IMG/VR virus record: IMGVR_UViG_3300042898_000721
Span: 1-48,904 of that record
DNA length: 48,904 bases
DNA from: a virus
Reading direction: 5' to 3' (one strand)
Made by a program: the position numbers and the translations under genes. A model generated the notes under the pieces. That model saw only the letters and a program-made list of their open reading frames with translations. It did not search any database and was not told the DNA's origin. Below, piece by piece: positions 35,643-43,560 of this stretch; the stretch's first letter is position 1; each line of letters starts with the position of its first letter.

Positions 35643-36275
35643 TCAAGCAAAAGGGCGGGCACGAACGCGCATCGAACCACGGATCGAGCCGTAGTTTCCA
35701 TCGATGCGAGCACTATTGGTTTGTCTAGCTGCAGAGTCAAGCAAGTACTTGGCCTGTGCAAAATTTGTGAAGGGTTGATCGGGAATCTGCATTGCCCGTG
35801 CGATGGCCATCGAAGTGATGGCATCAGACCACATGTTAAACAGATCGTCATCCAACTGCGTAGCGGTCATCGCTGGGCGCAAATTGACGTTTACTACGAC
35901 AGGGTATCGACCATCGGGTGGAGGCGACAGCTTAAGCGTCAGAACATTGTCTGTGCGGTCTGTGTAGAAGCCGCGGGGTTTAGCATTAGCTGTCGGCAAG
36001 TCGTTGCGGATCGCTTCGAACAAACCGGGGGAGAGTTCTTTACCATCAACGGCTACGCTCATCACACGATCAATGTCGTGGTTTGCAGTAGGCGGGTCTA
36101 AGTCGTATTGAGAAATACCAACAACAGTCCTGAACGAGTCAAGATTTTGGCGCAGCACGAGCGAACTTTCGCAGAAGTCAATGGCTGCGCTGACCAAAAC
36201 TTGATCGACCAAGGGCTCCGAGCAGCCGGGTAGATACGGCAGAATTCTTGAATAAAAGACGCTCAGAGGTTTCAT
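35643..36275 (-). CDS. Neck / head-tail connector protein
   Basis: 210 residues. It starts MKPLSVFYSRILPYLPGCSEPLVDQVLVSAAIDFCESS, with a helix followed by a beta region (VVGISQYDLDPP, LTLKLSPPPDGRYPVVVNVNLRP) and a C-terminal helical part. It is a recurrent podophage gene between coat and adaptor. Its function in head completion is inferred from this order. It is followed directly by the DUF6682-like adaptor. Confidence 0.6.
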   Translation of the reverse strand: MKPLSVFYSRILPYLPGCSEPLVDQVLVSAAIDFCESSLVLRQNLDSFRTVVGISQYDLDPPTANHDIDRVMSVAVDGKELSPGLFEAIRNDLPTANAKPRGFYTDRTDNVLTLKLSPPPDGRYPVVVNVNLRPAMTATQLDDDLFNMWSDAITSMAIARAMQIPDQPFTNFAQAKYLLDSAARQTNSARIDGNYGSIRGSMRVRARPFA

Positions 36276-36283
36276 GATGTACC

Positions 36284-36556
36284 TTATTCGGCAGCAGCTT
36301 GAGTAAGCCCAACGACTGGCTCACTAACAATTTCAACAGATTCTACCAGTTGTGCTTTTGTTTTGCGAGTTTTTGTTGCAGCTTCAGCCACAGCCAAATT
36401 TGAATGTTCGTTGGTCAGCAAGACGCCGCGATCCGTCAGAACCCATTCTGTGTCCTCGAGGCGAGCAACAATAATGATCTCACCTTCAACGTAAACACGG
36501 ATTTTGTTGTTCAGGATTTCGCCGCCAAGACGTTCCATCAGTTCAAGAGCAGTCAT
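36284..36556 (-). CDS. Small hypothetical protein downstream of coat gene
   Basis: 90 residues. The first half is a small alpha/beta domain (LELMERLGGEILNNKIRVYVEGEIIIVARLEDTEWVLTDRG), and the second half is helical, Ala/Lys/Glu-rich. TTGGAG lies upstream of the ATG. It sits between the coat terminator and the neck genes. Not recognised; a minor head protein is a reasonable guess. Confidence 0.55.
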   Translation of the reverse strand: MTALELMERLGGEILNNKIRVYVEGEIIIVARLEDTEWVLTDRGVLLTNEHSNLAVAEAATKTRKTKAQLVESVEIVSEPVVGLTQAAAE

Positions 36557-36576
36557 ATTTTCTCCAAGGTTTAAAC

Positions 36577-36600
36577 AAAAAAGGGGCCCGAAGGCCCCCT
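36577..36600 (-). terminator. Terminator behind the major coat gene
   Basis: Read on the - strand: GGGGCC-TTCG-GGCCCC followed by TTTTTT. A 6-bp G/C stem with a UUCG loop and perfect T tract lies 14 bases after the coat stop codon. It should make coat mRNA more abundant than the downstream neck, fibre and lysis genes, which would depend on read-through or another promoter. Confidence 0.92.
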
Positions 36601-36613
36601 CTTTATACCACTA

Positions 36614-37621
36614 TCAGGTGGCTGAGCCAACCACGGCAGTAACCATGGCTTCTGGCTTGACAACCTTGCGGCCATACACAGCCAAACCGCGGACGATGTC
36701 GCCGAAGTCTGTCTGGTTACGCAGGGGTTCTGTCTTGTTGATGGTCATCGCGAAGGAAGTGGCATGCTTAGTGCCAGCAACCATCAAACGACGAGCCTTG
36801 GCGTTGGTAACTGCACCGCCAGTGGAGGTAGCAGACAAACCAGCAACCAATGCCTTACCAGCTTCGCCGCGTGGCAGCAAGTTGGAAACATAGACGCTGA
36901 AGCGATCCAACATACCGATCTTGCCGGTACGGATGGTGCTTGACTGGTCGCCAGTGAAGTACGCCTGAGCGATGTTAGATTGCATCAACAGGTGACGGTC
37001 GAATGGGCTGATAACCAAGAAACGGCCATCTTCAGGAACGTTCTGCTCGTCCAAAACTGTAGACATGCGAAGGATGGCCTTCAACACGTTTTCAGGAGTG
37101 GCTTGATCGATAGGAGCGACGTCTGTACCCAAGTTGTAGGCAGCAGAAATCTTACCGGCAGTAGCGCCTTCGTTCTGAGCAGCAGGGCCTTCAGTCACGA
37201 AGCTGTTGAAGAACACTTCGTTTTCGATGGCGATTTTCAACTGCTTAGCAGCGTCTTCTGTGAACATGTTCATCAAGTTCATGTCGGACTGATAGGCCAA
37301 CACGTCATTGACTTGCACGCCGAAGTACTTACCCTTGTTCACTTGCATATCTTGGAAGATAGGAGTGGGGACTTCGTACGACAGAGTCTGACCAACGGTG
37401 TAGTCAGAAATGCTGATAGAAGGAGCCAAACGGATACGGACGGTATCGCCTTGGTTCTTCAATTCGCCTTCGTAGTCAGTGTTAGTGACTTCAGACAACA
37501 TGGTGTTCTGGTAGAACTTAGCCAAGAGTTTGCCTGACCACAGCGTGGGGATAAAGGCACCGGAATAAGAAGGGTTGGTGTCAAATGCACCAGAGCCCGT
37601 GACAGGATAAACAGCAGCCAT
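36614..37621 (-). CDS. Major capsid protein (P22/HK97-fold type)
   Basis: 335 residues. It starts MAAVYPVTGSGAFDTNPSYSG, then FIPTLWSGKLLAKFYQNTMLSEV and IRLAPSISISDYTVGQTL, with FLVISPFDRHLLMQS (spine region), a central SVYVSNLLP, and a basic C-terminal KVVKPEAM. This is the familiar podophage coat pattern in the P22 coat/gp5 superfamily. AGGAGG stands eight bases before the ATG. It lies downstream of scaffold and portal and just before a strong terminator, consistent with high expression. Confidence 0.9.
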   Translation of the reverse strand: MAAVYPVTGSGAFDTNPSYSGAFIPTLWSGKLLAKFYQNTMLSEVTNTDYEGELKNQGDTVRIRLAPSISISDYTVGQTLSYEVPTPIFQDMQVNKGKYFGVQVNDVLAYQSDMNLMNMFTEDAAKQLKIAIENEVFFNSFVTEGPAAQNEGATAGKISAAYNLGTDVAPIDQATPENVLKAILRMSTVLDEQNVPEDGRFLVISPFDRHLLMQSNIAQAYFTGDQSSTIRTGKIGMLDRFSVYVSNLLPRGEAGKALVAGLSATSTGGAVTNAKARRLMVAGTKHATSFAMTINKTEPLRNQTDFGDIVRGLAVYGRKVVKPEAMVTAVVGSAT

Positions 37622-37671
37622 TTTGGCCTCCTAAATAAAAAACAGGTTGGGTAAATGCTGCATGCAGGGAG

Positions 37672-38637
37672 TTACGCTCGAACGCGTCCTTCTCTGTAAG
37701 CCGCATCAATTTCAGCTTCAAGTTTCATTGCGTCATCGCGCTGGCCCCTCGAACTCAGTTCAACAGACTTCTGGAACATTTTCTGGATTTGTGCGTCCGT
37801 ATATGTTTTAGCCTGCTGTGAAACTGGTGCGTTGGTCGCAGAACGTTTCGGCTGGATTTGTTTTTCAAGCTCAGCGGCTTTATCGCTTGGTTGCTCCACA
37901 GGGGCGACGCTCGCTTTGAACATCCCAATGTAGTGTGCAACGGCTTCGGCATCGCCAGTGTTGAACGCTTCTTGTGCAACAGATTTTCTCGGTGCTCGGA
38001 GCAGAGGGTCAACCTCGTTCAACCAGTTAATCCAACGTTCGTCGGTGTTAACTGTCTGAAAGTCTGGTACCAAACGGTACAGACGTTGCTCGAAGGATGC
38101 CTCTGATACTTGAGAGCCGGTTGTATTGAGTTGCTCGCGCAACTTTTCATTTTCGGCTTTCATAGCGTCGAGTTCACCTCGAAACTCTGCTGCCACTTCG
38201 CGGGCAACCTTGCGTTGGACTTCGATCAAGTCCTCACCAAATGCTTGAACATCAGCATCCGTAACCAATTTAGTCGGTTGAGCGGCGGGTTTCGTCTCTG
38301 GTTTTGGAGCTTCGGCGGCCTTCTGGAGTTTCTCCATCTGGGAGCGTAATTCTCTTACGTCAGAGTGCAAACGAGGCACTTCAGCGTCGTACATACCCTT
38401 GAGGGTCTTGTATTTCTGCTGCCATGTCTCTTCCGGCACTTCCGGTTCAACTGGCTTTTCTGGCTTAACTTCTGGCTGTGGAGCAACCGGCTCAACGTTC
38501 TGGGTAGGTTCTGCGGGCTCTGCGGGCTGTGGGGCAGGGTCTTCAGGGGTTGCCTGTGGATTCTGCTGTGCAGCTAGCTGCTTTTCGATCTCTTCCAGCT
38601 CTTTCAACTGGGCTTCAACTTGCCTTGGTAACGCCAT
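37672..38637 (-). CDS. Capsid scaffolding protein
   Basis: 321 residues. The ATG was chosen because AGGAG lies six bases upstream; a TTG one codon earlier is also open. Very acidic and proline-rich N-terminal part (about 25-70, repeated PAEP/PVEP), a long coiled coil (about 80-185), then helices with a basic end (YREGRVRA). This composition (unfolded acidic part, coiled coil, basic C-terminal coat-binding helix) is that of P22-like scaffolds. It is directly upstream of the coat gene. Confidence 0.82.
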   Translation of the reverse strand: MALPRQVEAQLKELEEIEKQLAAQQNPQATPEDPAPQPAEPAEPTQNVEPVAPQPEVKPEKPVEPEVPEETWQQKYKTLKGMYDAEVPRLHSDVRELRSQMEKLQKAAEAPKPETKPAAQPTKLVTDADVQAFGEDLIEVQRKVAREVAAEFRGELDAMKAENEKLREQLNTTGSQVSEASFEQRLYRLVPDFQTVNTDERWINWLNEVDPLLRAPRKSVAQEAFNTGDAEAVAHYIGMFKASVAPVEQPSDKAAELEKQIQPKRSATNAPVSQQAKTYTDAQIQKMFQKSVELSSRGQRDDAMKLEAEIDAAYREGRVRA

Positions 38638-38722
38638 CAATATCTCCTAAAAGCTCCAACTCTGCTTAGGGCTCCTACTTCGGTCTGCCTGCCACATAAT
38701 GGTTTGCTAGGACTACAAAATT

Positions 38723-38738
38723 CGGGTCATTTGACCCG
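38723..38738 (-). terminator. Weak terminator or attenuator at the end of the 80-aa gene
   Basis: Read on the - strand: CGGGTC-AAAT-GACCCG, a 6-bp stem overlapping the TGA stop, followed by AATTTTG. The T tract is short, so read-through to the scaffold gene is likely. Confidence 0.45.
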
Positions 38739-38969
38739 GTCGAAAATCTCGGACGATCTCTCAACCGCCTCGAGAAAATCTGTTAAAACCTCAGCCCGAC
38801 CCTGCAAACGGTGCAATTTGACTAGATCGTCTGCGACGACGAGGGAGTTTTTGGTCTCCTCTAGCTTCTTGCGGAACAAGTCCAGCAAGGCTCCGTTTTC
38901 GTCCAGCTTGCAGCGCTGTAGCGCAAACATGTGCTGGCGGTCAGGCTTTTGGCCTACAAAAATTTTCAT
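38727..38969 (-). CDS. Small helical phage protein between portal and scaffold
   Basis: 80 residues, MKIFVGQKPDRQHMFALQRCKLDENGAL, then charged helices ending VLTDFLEAVERSSEIFDRVK. The type 'IF.G.KPDR..LFAL.RC' recurs in podophages at this place with no known function. A near-consensus promoter ends only nine bases before the ATG, with no SD, so its mRNA may be leaderless. A hairpin overlaps its stop. Confidence 0.7.
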   Translation of the reverse strand: MKIFVGQKPDRQHMFALQRCKLDENGALLDLFRKKLEETKNSLVVADDLVKLHRLQGRAEVLTDFLEAVERSSEIFDRVK

Positions 38970-38977
38970 ATGTCGTA

Positions 38978-39006
38978 TTTATACCACTGACTATTTGACC
39001 AGTCAA
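38978..39006 (-). promoter_or_regulatory. Near-consensus sigma-70 promoter, with inverted repeat over the -35 box
   Basis: On the - strand: TTGACT (39006-39001), a 17-base spacer, then TATAAA (38983-38978). It matches consensus at 5 of 6 positions in each box. TTGAC-TG-GTCAA is an inverted repeat covering the -35 box, a possible operator. The predicted start of transcription (about 38971) is 1-3 bases from the ATG at 38969. Confidence 0.75.
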
Positions 39007-39013
39007 CAGTCTT

Positions 39014-41104
39014 TTAAACACCATTTGGTCTTGGGGACATCATATTGCCCTCGCGACCGCCTACCTGACTTCCGTCAGGCAACATATTCTTTGGTGCGGG
39101 GCCCTGAGTCATACCACCCGGTGCCATACCCGCATTCTGAATCTCACCCATGATCGCTGCCAACTGTTCTTGCAATTGAGCGATGGTCTGCTGTTGTTGC
39201 TGTACAACACTGAGTTGCTGACGATCAGGAACGATGCGATCCACATTGCCGCTCAAGTTCTTAGCTTGGTCACGGAGCAACTCTGCAGTGCCGTCCATAC
39301 CGACGATCTGCTGAGCCACTGGGCTGTTGAGCACAACCTGCAGGAACTCGTTACGACGAACAGCTTCAGCTTCTTTAATCACGAGGCTAGTCGCGCCAGT
39401 AGCTACGATGTTCACATCGCCGATCAAGTCAGGGTCTTTGCTGTAACGCAAGTTGTCTTGGTACAAGCGCTCGATGGCTGGCGTGATGACGTTCTTGTCG
39501 ATGTTGCTGATAACCTGCTTGATACCCTTACCGGCGTTGGAGATCAACATGGACAGACCAGACGATGTACGTCCTGCGCCCGGTGTGTTCTCACCCGTCA
39601 TGTAACGAGGGATCATCGTGTCTTCGTCAGCGCGTGCAGAGAATTTCTCAAACACAGCCATCAGCTCGTTGGCGTTGCTGTTAGGCTGGAAGAACGTAAT
39701 GGGTGGAGAGTTGTCACCGTAGTCAGAAGACGAGAACTGCCAAATCTTCCATGGGTGCATGTCAGAGATGTCTTCGCCTGCGGGTAAGCGTGAGATGTTA
39801 ATTCCGACCTGTGGGCCAGAGCTAATACCCATGTTGTTTGCCAGTGCGCGGCCCGATGCGTTCACCATAGCCTGTGCATCACGGCACAAATCAGTCACGC
39901 CTTTACCGTCAACGGAACCGGGGAGGTTCTCATAGCTTGTGAGGTAGTAAGGCTTGCGGCCCAGTGGGTCGTAGTTCAGAACAGCGCGAATCACAACGTT
40001 GCCAATAAGCCACACTTCGCATGGATAGCTCAGAGCTGGATCAGGAATCTCTTTCTCAGTCAGGCCCCACTCGAGGAGCAAGCTACCCTTTACAGAATCC
40101 CACAGCTGCAGTGCATCAACCAAGTCGCCAGTGATGGAACTCTCGGTAACGTCTTTACCTTCAGCTTCTGCTTTCGATGAATCAGACCACAACCACTGCT
40201 TCATGCCCATTGTGCCGAAGTCGTTCAGGATTGTACGAATAGCGTCGTTGTTGTAACCGGGCACATCGATGAGGGCCTGCAGTGCTTCTGCTGTTAAGCG
40301 ATGACGCTCGATGACGTAACCGTCACCCAAGTCCCACGACCATGGAGCCCAGTACAACATGAACGGATCAACGCGCTCCCACTCGTTGCGAATCTCTTCG
40401 ACGGGAACCAGTGCGTTGTTCTGCCACTGCAGTGTCTTGCGTTTGCGCTTGATCGGGCCCTTGAGCACGGCGTATGGGAATGTAACGATGTCATCCAAGA
40501 ATTCGTTGAACGCTTTATACCAACCGCCCTCGAGCAACTGGTCTTCCATCTTACGTTCCATACGGCTAACACGATCTGCGGATTGCTCACGCATCTCACG
40601 CTCAGCTTCGTCTTTCATCTGAAGCGCCATTGTGCGCAACTCTGAGGGACTGGGCTGCATGCCGCCCTGCTGTATGTGAACCATCAACTCGTTGGCCAAT
40701 CGTGCCTGCAATTCCTGCATGATCTCCGGAGGCATGTCAGGGTTCGGCGTTCCAGCAATCGCCCAAGGTTTGTCAGAGCCAGAACCTAACAACGTATCAC
40801 GCAACCAGCTTGTCGCTGCGCGGCACTTGACCGAGGTCAGGTTGATATAAATATCGGAGCCGCCCTGCTCTCTGATTTCCTGCAATTTCTCAGGGTCATA
40901 CTCGCCGTTACGCTGGCGCAGGCACTGCAGCATGCGGTCTTCCAACGTTCGTTTCGCGGTGCGAGCACTGTCCCATCGAGTGCGGACGTGCGCAGCCAAG
41001 CCCTGAATCACGGGCTGGTTCTGCATAGAATCACTACGCTTTTTAGATTCCGCCTCAAGGTCACTTGCGCGGGCAACTGGAATGAGAGCAATACCTGTAG
41101 CCAT
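39014..41104 (-). CDS. Portal protein (P22 type)
   Basis: 696 residues forming the dodecameric ring at the capsid vertex through which DNA enters and leaves. The N-terminus has QGLAAHVRTRWDSARTAKRT and DIYINLTSVKCRAATSWLRD, as in P22-like portals. The middle shows the wing and stem with WERVDPFMLYWAPWS and VDGKGVTDLCRDAQAMVNASGRAL, then PRYMTGENTPGAGRTSSGLSMLISNAGKGIKQVI. The C-terminus is Gln/Pro-rich and probably forms a barrel-like extension. A promoter lies directly upstream. Confidence 0.92.
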   Translation of the reverse strand: MATGIALIPVARASDLEAESKKRSDSMQNQPVIQGLAAHVRTRWDSARTAKRTLEDRMLQCLRQRNGEYDPEKLQEIREQGGSDIYINLTSVKCRAATSWLRDTLLGSGSDKPWAIAGTPNPDMPPEIMQELQARLANELMVHIQQGGMQPSPSELRTMALQMKDEAEREMREQSADRVSRMERKMEDQLLEGGWYKAFNEFLDDIVTFPYAVLKGPIKRKRKTLQWQNNALVPVEEIRNEWERVDPFMLYWAPWSWDLGDGYVIERHRLTAEALQALIDVPGYNNDAIRTILNDFGTMGMKQWLWSDSSKAEAEGKDVTESSITGDLVDALQLWDSVKGSLLLEWGLTEKEIPDPALSYPCEVWLIGNVVIRAVLNYDPLGRKPYYLTSYENLPGSVDGKGVTDLCRDAQAMVNASGRALANNMGISSGPQVGINISRLPAGEDISDMHPWKIWQFSSSDYGDNSPPITFFQPNSNANELMAVFEKFSARADEDTMIPRYMTGENTPGAGRTSSGLSMLISNAGKGIKQVISNIDKNVITPAIERLYQDNLRYSKDPDLIGDVNIVATGATSLVIKEAEAVRRNEFLQVVLNSPVAQQIVGMDGTAELLRDQAKNLSGNVDRIVPDRQQLSVVQQQQQTIAQLQEQLAAIMGEIQNAGMAPGGMTQGPAPKNMLPDGSQVGGREGNMMSPRPNGV

Positions 41105-41128
41105 CAGTCGTCCTTAAATAGTTACCGC

Positions 41129-41156
41129 ATTGTACGCTGCCGTGTCAAGCGGTCAA
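41129..41156 (-). promoter_or_regulatory. Putative sigma-70 promoter for the portal gene
   Basis: On the - strand: TTGACC (41156-41151), a 16-base spacer, TACAAT (41134-41129). Five of six match in each box. The -35 box overlaps the terminase stop codon, and the predicted start lies about 18 bases before the portal ATG. Confidence 0.6.
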
Positions 41157-42625
41157 GTGTATGCATACTTTACTCGCTTAACTTCTTTGCGTCCGGACGC
41201 CAGTGCAGACCCCCTCAAATTCATGTCCATCACGGAGTCCGCGTACTGGTTCGCATCATGGACGTGCGAGAACTCGTTCTTGTCCGGTTTGTCTTCCATC
41301 TCGCCGTTCTTCTTAATCTTGTACCGATACCCGTACCGAAATCCCTTGATGAGCGACGTGCATGCTGGATCAATCAAATACAGCGCCTTACCTTCCAGCT
41401 GCTGCATGAGTAAGCGCTCCACAGCCTGAATCCTGAGTTCCGGCTTATTCGTCGGGGGCCGTACACATTTGAACCCCGCATCCTTCAAGACATCGACTAG
41501 CGACATCTCGTTTTGCTGCTGTTTGGCATAACCAGCCGGGTCAGGCGCAACTAAAAAAGTACACCCCTGCAGGTGATTGGCAATATGTGGGTTCAGTTTA
41601 GTGCGGATGAAAGTCTCGATACCCATGTTCTCCGAGACCAGCTCTCCCAGCGTCACGACACGCCCGCGGGGATCACGCTGCTTAAACACAGCAGCTGGTG
41701 TACGCCCAAAGTCCAAACCGATGATGACCGGATAGTCCGCGCTCTTGATTGGCTTGATGGTGTCTTTGGCCACATGGAAATCAGCAGTGAACGTCTTCTC
41801 GTACACCGGGGTACCTGAGAGCGACCTACCATATTCCGACCTCAGATACACACGCAGCCAGTCCTCAGTCTTGCCGGGGATCAAGTTGGGATAGTACTGT
41901 TTGGGCAGGTGGTTGTAGTTATCCGCCTCTGGGTTGACACACCATTCCTGAGCGTCTTTATCCAGCAGGACTTCTTCAGGCTCTTCGCCGAATCGCTCTG
42001 TGTATACGTCGGGTTTTAGAATCGCAGCCGGCTGTTTGTAGATCGACCAGTTGCTAGGTGGTTCTTCCATTTTGTTATGCCACCACGTATCTTCGTCCGG
42101 CATGTTGGTATCAAACAGAGCGCATGATCTTGTGGGCCCACCGTCTTTCATTGACGGATAACGGTTCAGACGACCGAGCAGACCATCCACAACGTCTTGG
42201 TGTAGTTCTCGAGATTCGTTTCCCCAGATGAACGTTGTCTCCAAAGAGAGCGCTTTTCGCACGTCGTCTGGTGTATCCAGAGCAATAAATAGCCACTCCG
42301 ATTCGACCGTGGTGCCGTCGGCTAATTTAGCCATCAGTATAAACGTCTTCTCAACGGCTTTCCATATCCCAGCCTCACCGGGCGGCAGCCAATCGAACAC
42401 TGTTTTCCTTGTCGTAAGCGCCAGCTGGTCAGCCGTGTTACGGACAATAACCGCCCTAGTTTTTCGAATTTTTTTCGAATTTGGCGCTTGACCCATGGCT
42501 AGACGTACGAGTTCATGTACGCATGTCACAGATTTACCGCCACCAACTGGCCCTGCCAAGACGCGGACGTAGTTTTCGTCCAACATGAATTCACGCTGCG
42601 TCGCCGTCGGTTTGTAAACGCTCAT
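41153..42625 (-). CDS. Terminase large subunit
   Basis: 490 residues: the ATP-driven DNA-packaging motor and nuclease. Walker A is AGPVGGGKS (K31). The ATPase domain continues with VIVRNTADQLALTTRKT and FIWGNESREL. The C-terminal RNase-H-like nuclease has VIIGLDFGRTPAA (first catalytic Asp), VAPDPAGYAK and the final HVHDANQYADS. It overlaps the small subunit by ATGA. Confidence 0.93.
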   Translation of the reverse strand: MSVYKPTATQREFMLDENYVRVLAGPVGGGKSVTCVHELVRLAMGQAPNSKKIRKTRAVIVRNTADQLALTTRKTVFDWLPPGEAGIWKAVEKTFILMAKLADGTTVESEWLFIALDTPDDVRKALSLETTFIWGNESRELHQDVVDGLLGRLNRYPSMKDGGPTRSCALFDTNMPDEDTWWHNKMEEPPSNWSIYKQPAAILKPDVYTERFGEEPEEVLLDKDAQEWCVNPEADNYNHLPKQYYPNLIPGKTEDWLRVYLRSEYGRSLSGTPVYEKTFTADFHVAKDTIKPIKSADYPVIIGLDFGRTPAAVFKQRDPRGRVVTLGELVSENMGIETFIRTKLNPHIANHLQGCTFLVAPDPAGYAKQQQNEMSLVDVLKDAGFKCVRPPTNKPELRIQAVERLLMQQLEGKALYLIDPACTSLIKGFRYGYRYKIKKNGEMEDKPDKNEFSHVHDANQYADSVMDMNLRGSALASGRKEVKRVKYAYT

Positions 42626-43134
42626 TTAATTTCCTTAGTTTCTACATCCAATGTAACAGGCTGCATGACTGGCTGGTTTCCAAGGCTCAGTGTCTGGCCT
42701 CCACCGAGGTCAATCGAAAGTGTGAAGGTCGGCCCTGTATTTTGCGCTCTTTCCTCTTTTGGCTCCAGACCGCCGGCCTTGATGAGCGTTTTGAGAATTT
42801 CGTGCTTCTGACTTAGAGTCGCATCTTTGCTGGCACCGCTTACATACACCTGATGCAGGAGTTCGCTGGCCATCCATGTGGCTTTTGCCTTGAATGTGAC
42901 GCCGTTTTTCTCAAATTCCGAGCGTTTTATGGCTACTTGGAGCTGAAACCACTTTTCTTTCTCTAGCGCTTGGTACTGCTCAACGCTTAAACCATGCCGA
43001 GCTGCCACGATCAGGTCATCTTCCATGCCTAGGGCGATAGAAGCCACCATTTCATCGCTTATATGTGGGAACGAGGTGCTTTTTTCACCATATTCCAGAG
43101 GTTCATCACCAATTTCAGGGTCAAGCTGTGACAT
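42622..43134 (-). CDS. Terminase small subunit
   Basis: 170 residues: recognises the packaging site and recruits the large subunit. An N-terminal helical DNA-binding part (MVASIALGMEDDLIVAARHGLSVEQYQALEKEKWF) is followed by a helical oligomerisation part and a beta C-terminal segment (FTLSIDLGGGQTLSLGNQP) as in P22-like small subunits. It has 4-base coupling to the large subunit and a 14-base overlap with the RHH gene upstream. Confidence 0.8.
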   Translation of the reverse strand: MSQLDPEIGDEPLEYGEKSTSFPHISDEMVASIALGMEDDLIVAARHGLSVEQYQALEKEKWFQLQVAIKRSEFEKNGVTFKAKATWMASELLHQVYVSGASKDATLSQKHEILKTLIKAGGLEPKEERAQNTGPTFTLSIDLGGGQTLSLGNQPVMQPVTLDVETKEIK

Positions 43135-43306
43135 TTTCGGCCTCCGCCAGTGCTTTTTCCTGTTTTTCGAGGGCTTGCAGGTACTTTTCTAGGGCAATTC
43201 TGACCACATCGGCAGCAGAAACGCCTCGTTTTTTAGCCAAATTTTGTGCTTTTTCTAGCAGCGGCACGGGGATAAATAGGTTCCAACGCTTCATTTCCGA
43301 GATCAT
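43121..43306 (-). CDS. Ribbon-helix-helix transcriptional regulator (Arc/CopG type)
   Basis: 61 residues from the ATG that has AAGGAG six bases upstream; an earlier Met lacks an SD. A beta strand (KRWNLFIPVPLLEKA) is followed by two helices with the turn KKRGVSAADVVRIALEKYL, the classical ribbon-helix-helix fold, then a Lys/Glu tail. Such dimers bind short palindromes. A perfect 14-bp palindrome stands five bases before its SD, so self-repression is likely. It is the first gene of the leftward block and so could control the late operon and the divergent arm. Confidence 0.85.
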   Translation of the reverse strand: MISEMKRWNLFIPVPLLEKAQNLAKKRGVSAADVVRIALEKYLQALEKQEKALAEAENVTA

Positions 43307-43321
43307 TTCGGGCTCCTTGAG

Positions 43322-43335
43322 GTGTGTATACACAC
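43322..43335. promoter_or_regulatory. Palindromic operator candidate GTGTGTATACACAC
   Basis: A perfect 14-bp palindrome next to the SD of the RHH regulator. Related sites occur at 43363-43376 (GTGCGTATACATAC) and 43382-43393, and again in the right arm near 44790, 44894-44982, 45079-45099 and 47133. The distribution before gene starts is that of a regulator-binding site; binding by the RHH protein is inference. Confidence 0.65.
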
Positions 43336-43437
43336 ATTCTACGGTATTTTTTCATTTTTTACGTGCGTATACATACAAAAGGTGTGTATGTACTTTATTT
43401 TTTGGCGTGCTGTAAGACTGAGTCGTAAGGATGGCGC

Positions 43438-43457
43438 GGGGTGGGGGCGGGGTCGGG
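43438..43457 (+). other. G-quadruplex motif
   Basis: GGGG-T-GGGGG-C-GGGG-TC-GGG: four runs of three or more G with loops of 1-2 bases, the strict G4 rule, followed closely by another GGGGGG. It is located between the divergent gene arms, where it could affect transcription or replication start. Confidence 0.7.
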
Positions 43458-43482
43458 TGTCCTGTGGGGGGTGGTGCGTTCT

Positions 43483-43540
43483 GATTATCAACTCTGCCTA
43501 TGTTGAGGAGGCTGAGATTATCAACTCTGCCTCTGTTGAG
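43483..43540. repeat. Tandem 33-bp repeat, two copies, each with an inverted repeat
   Basis: A 25-bp unit starting GATTATCAACTCTGCCT occurs at 43483-43507 and 43516-43540 with one mismatch, 33 bp apart. Each unit contains the inverted repeat TCAAC/GTTGA with a 9-base loop. It could be a pair of operator sites or RNA hairpins upstream of the structured region. Confidence 0.8.
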
Positions 43541-43560
43541 CGGTGATCGTACCGCACATC

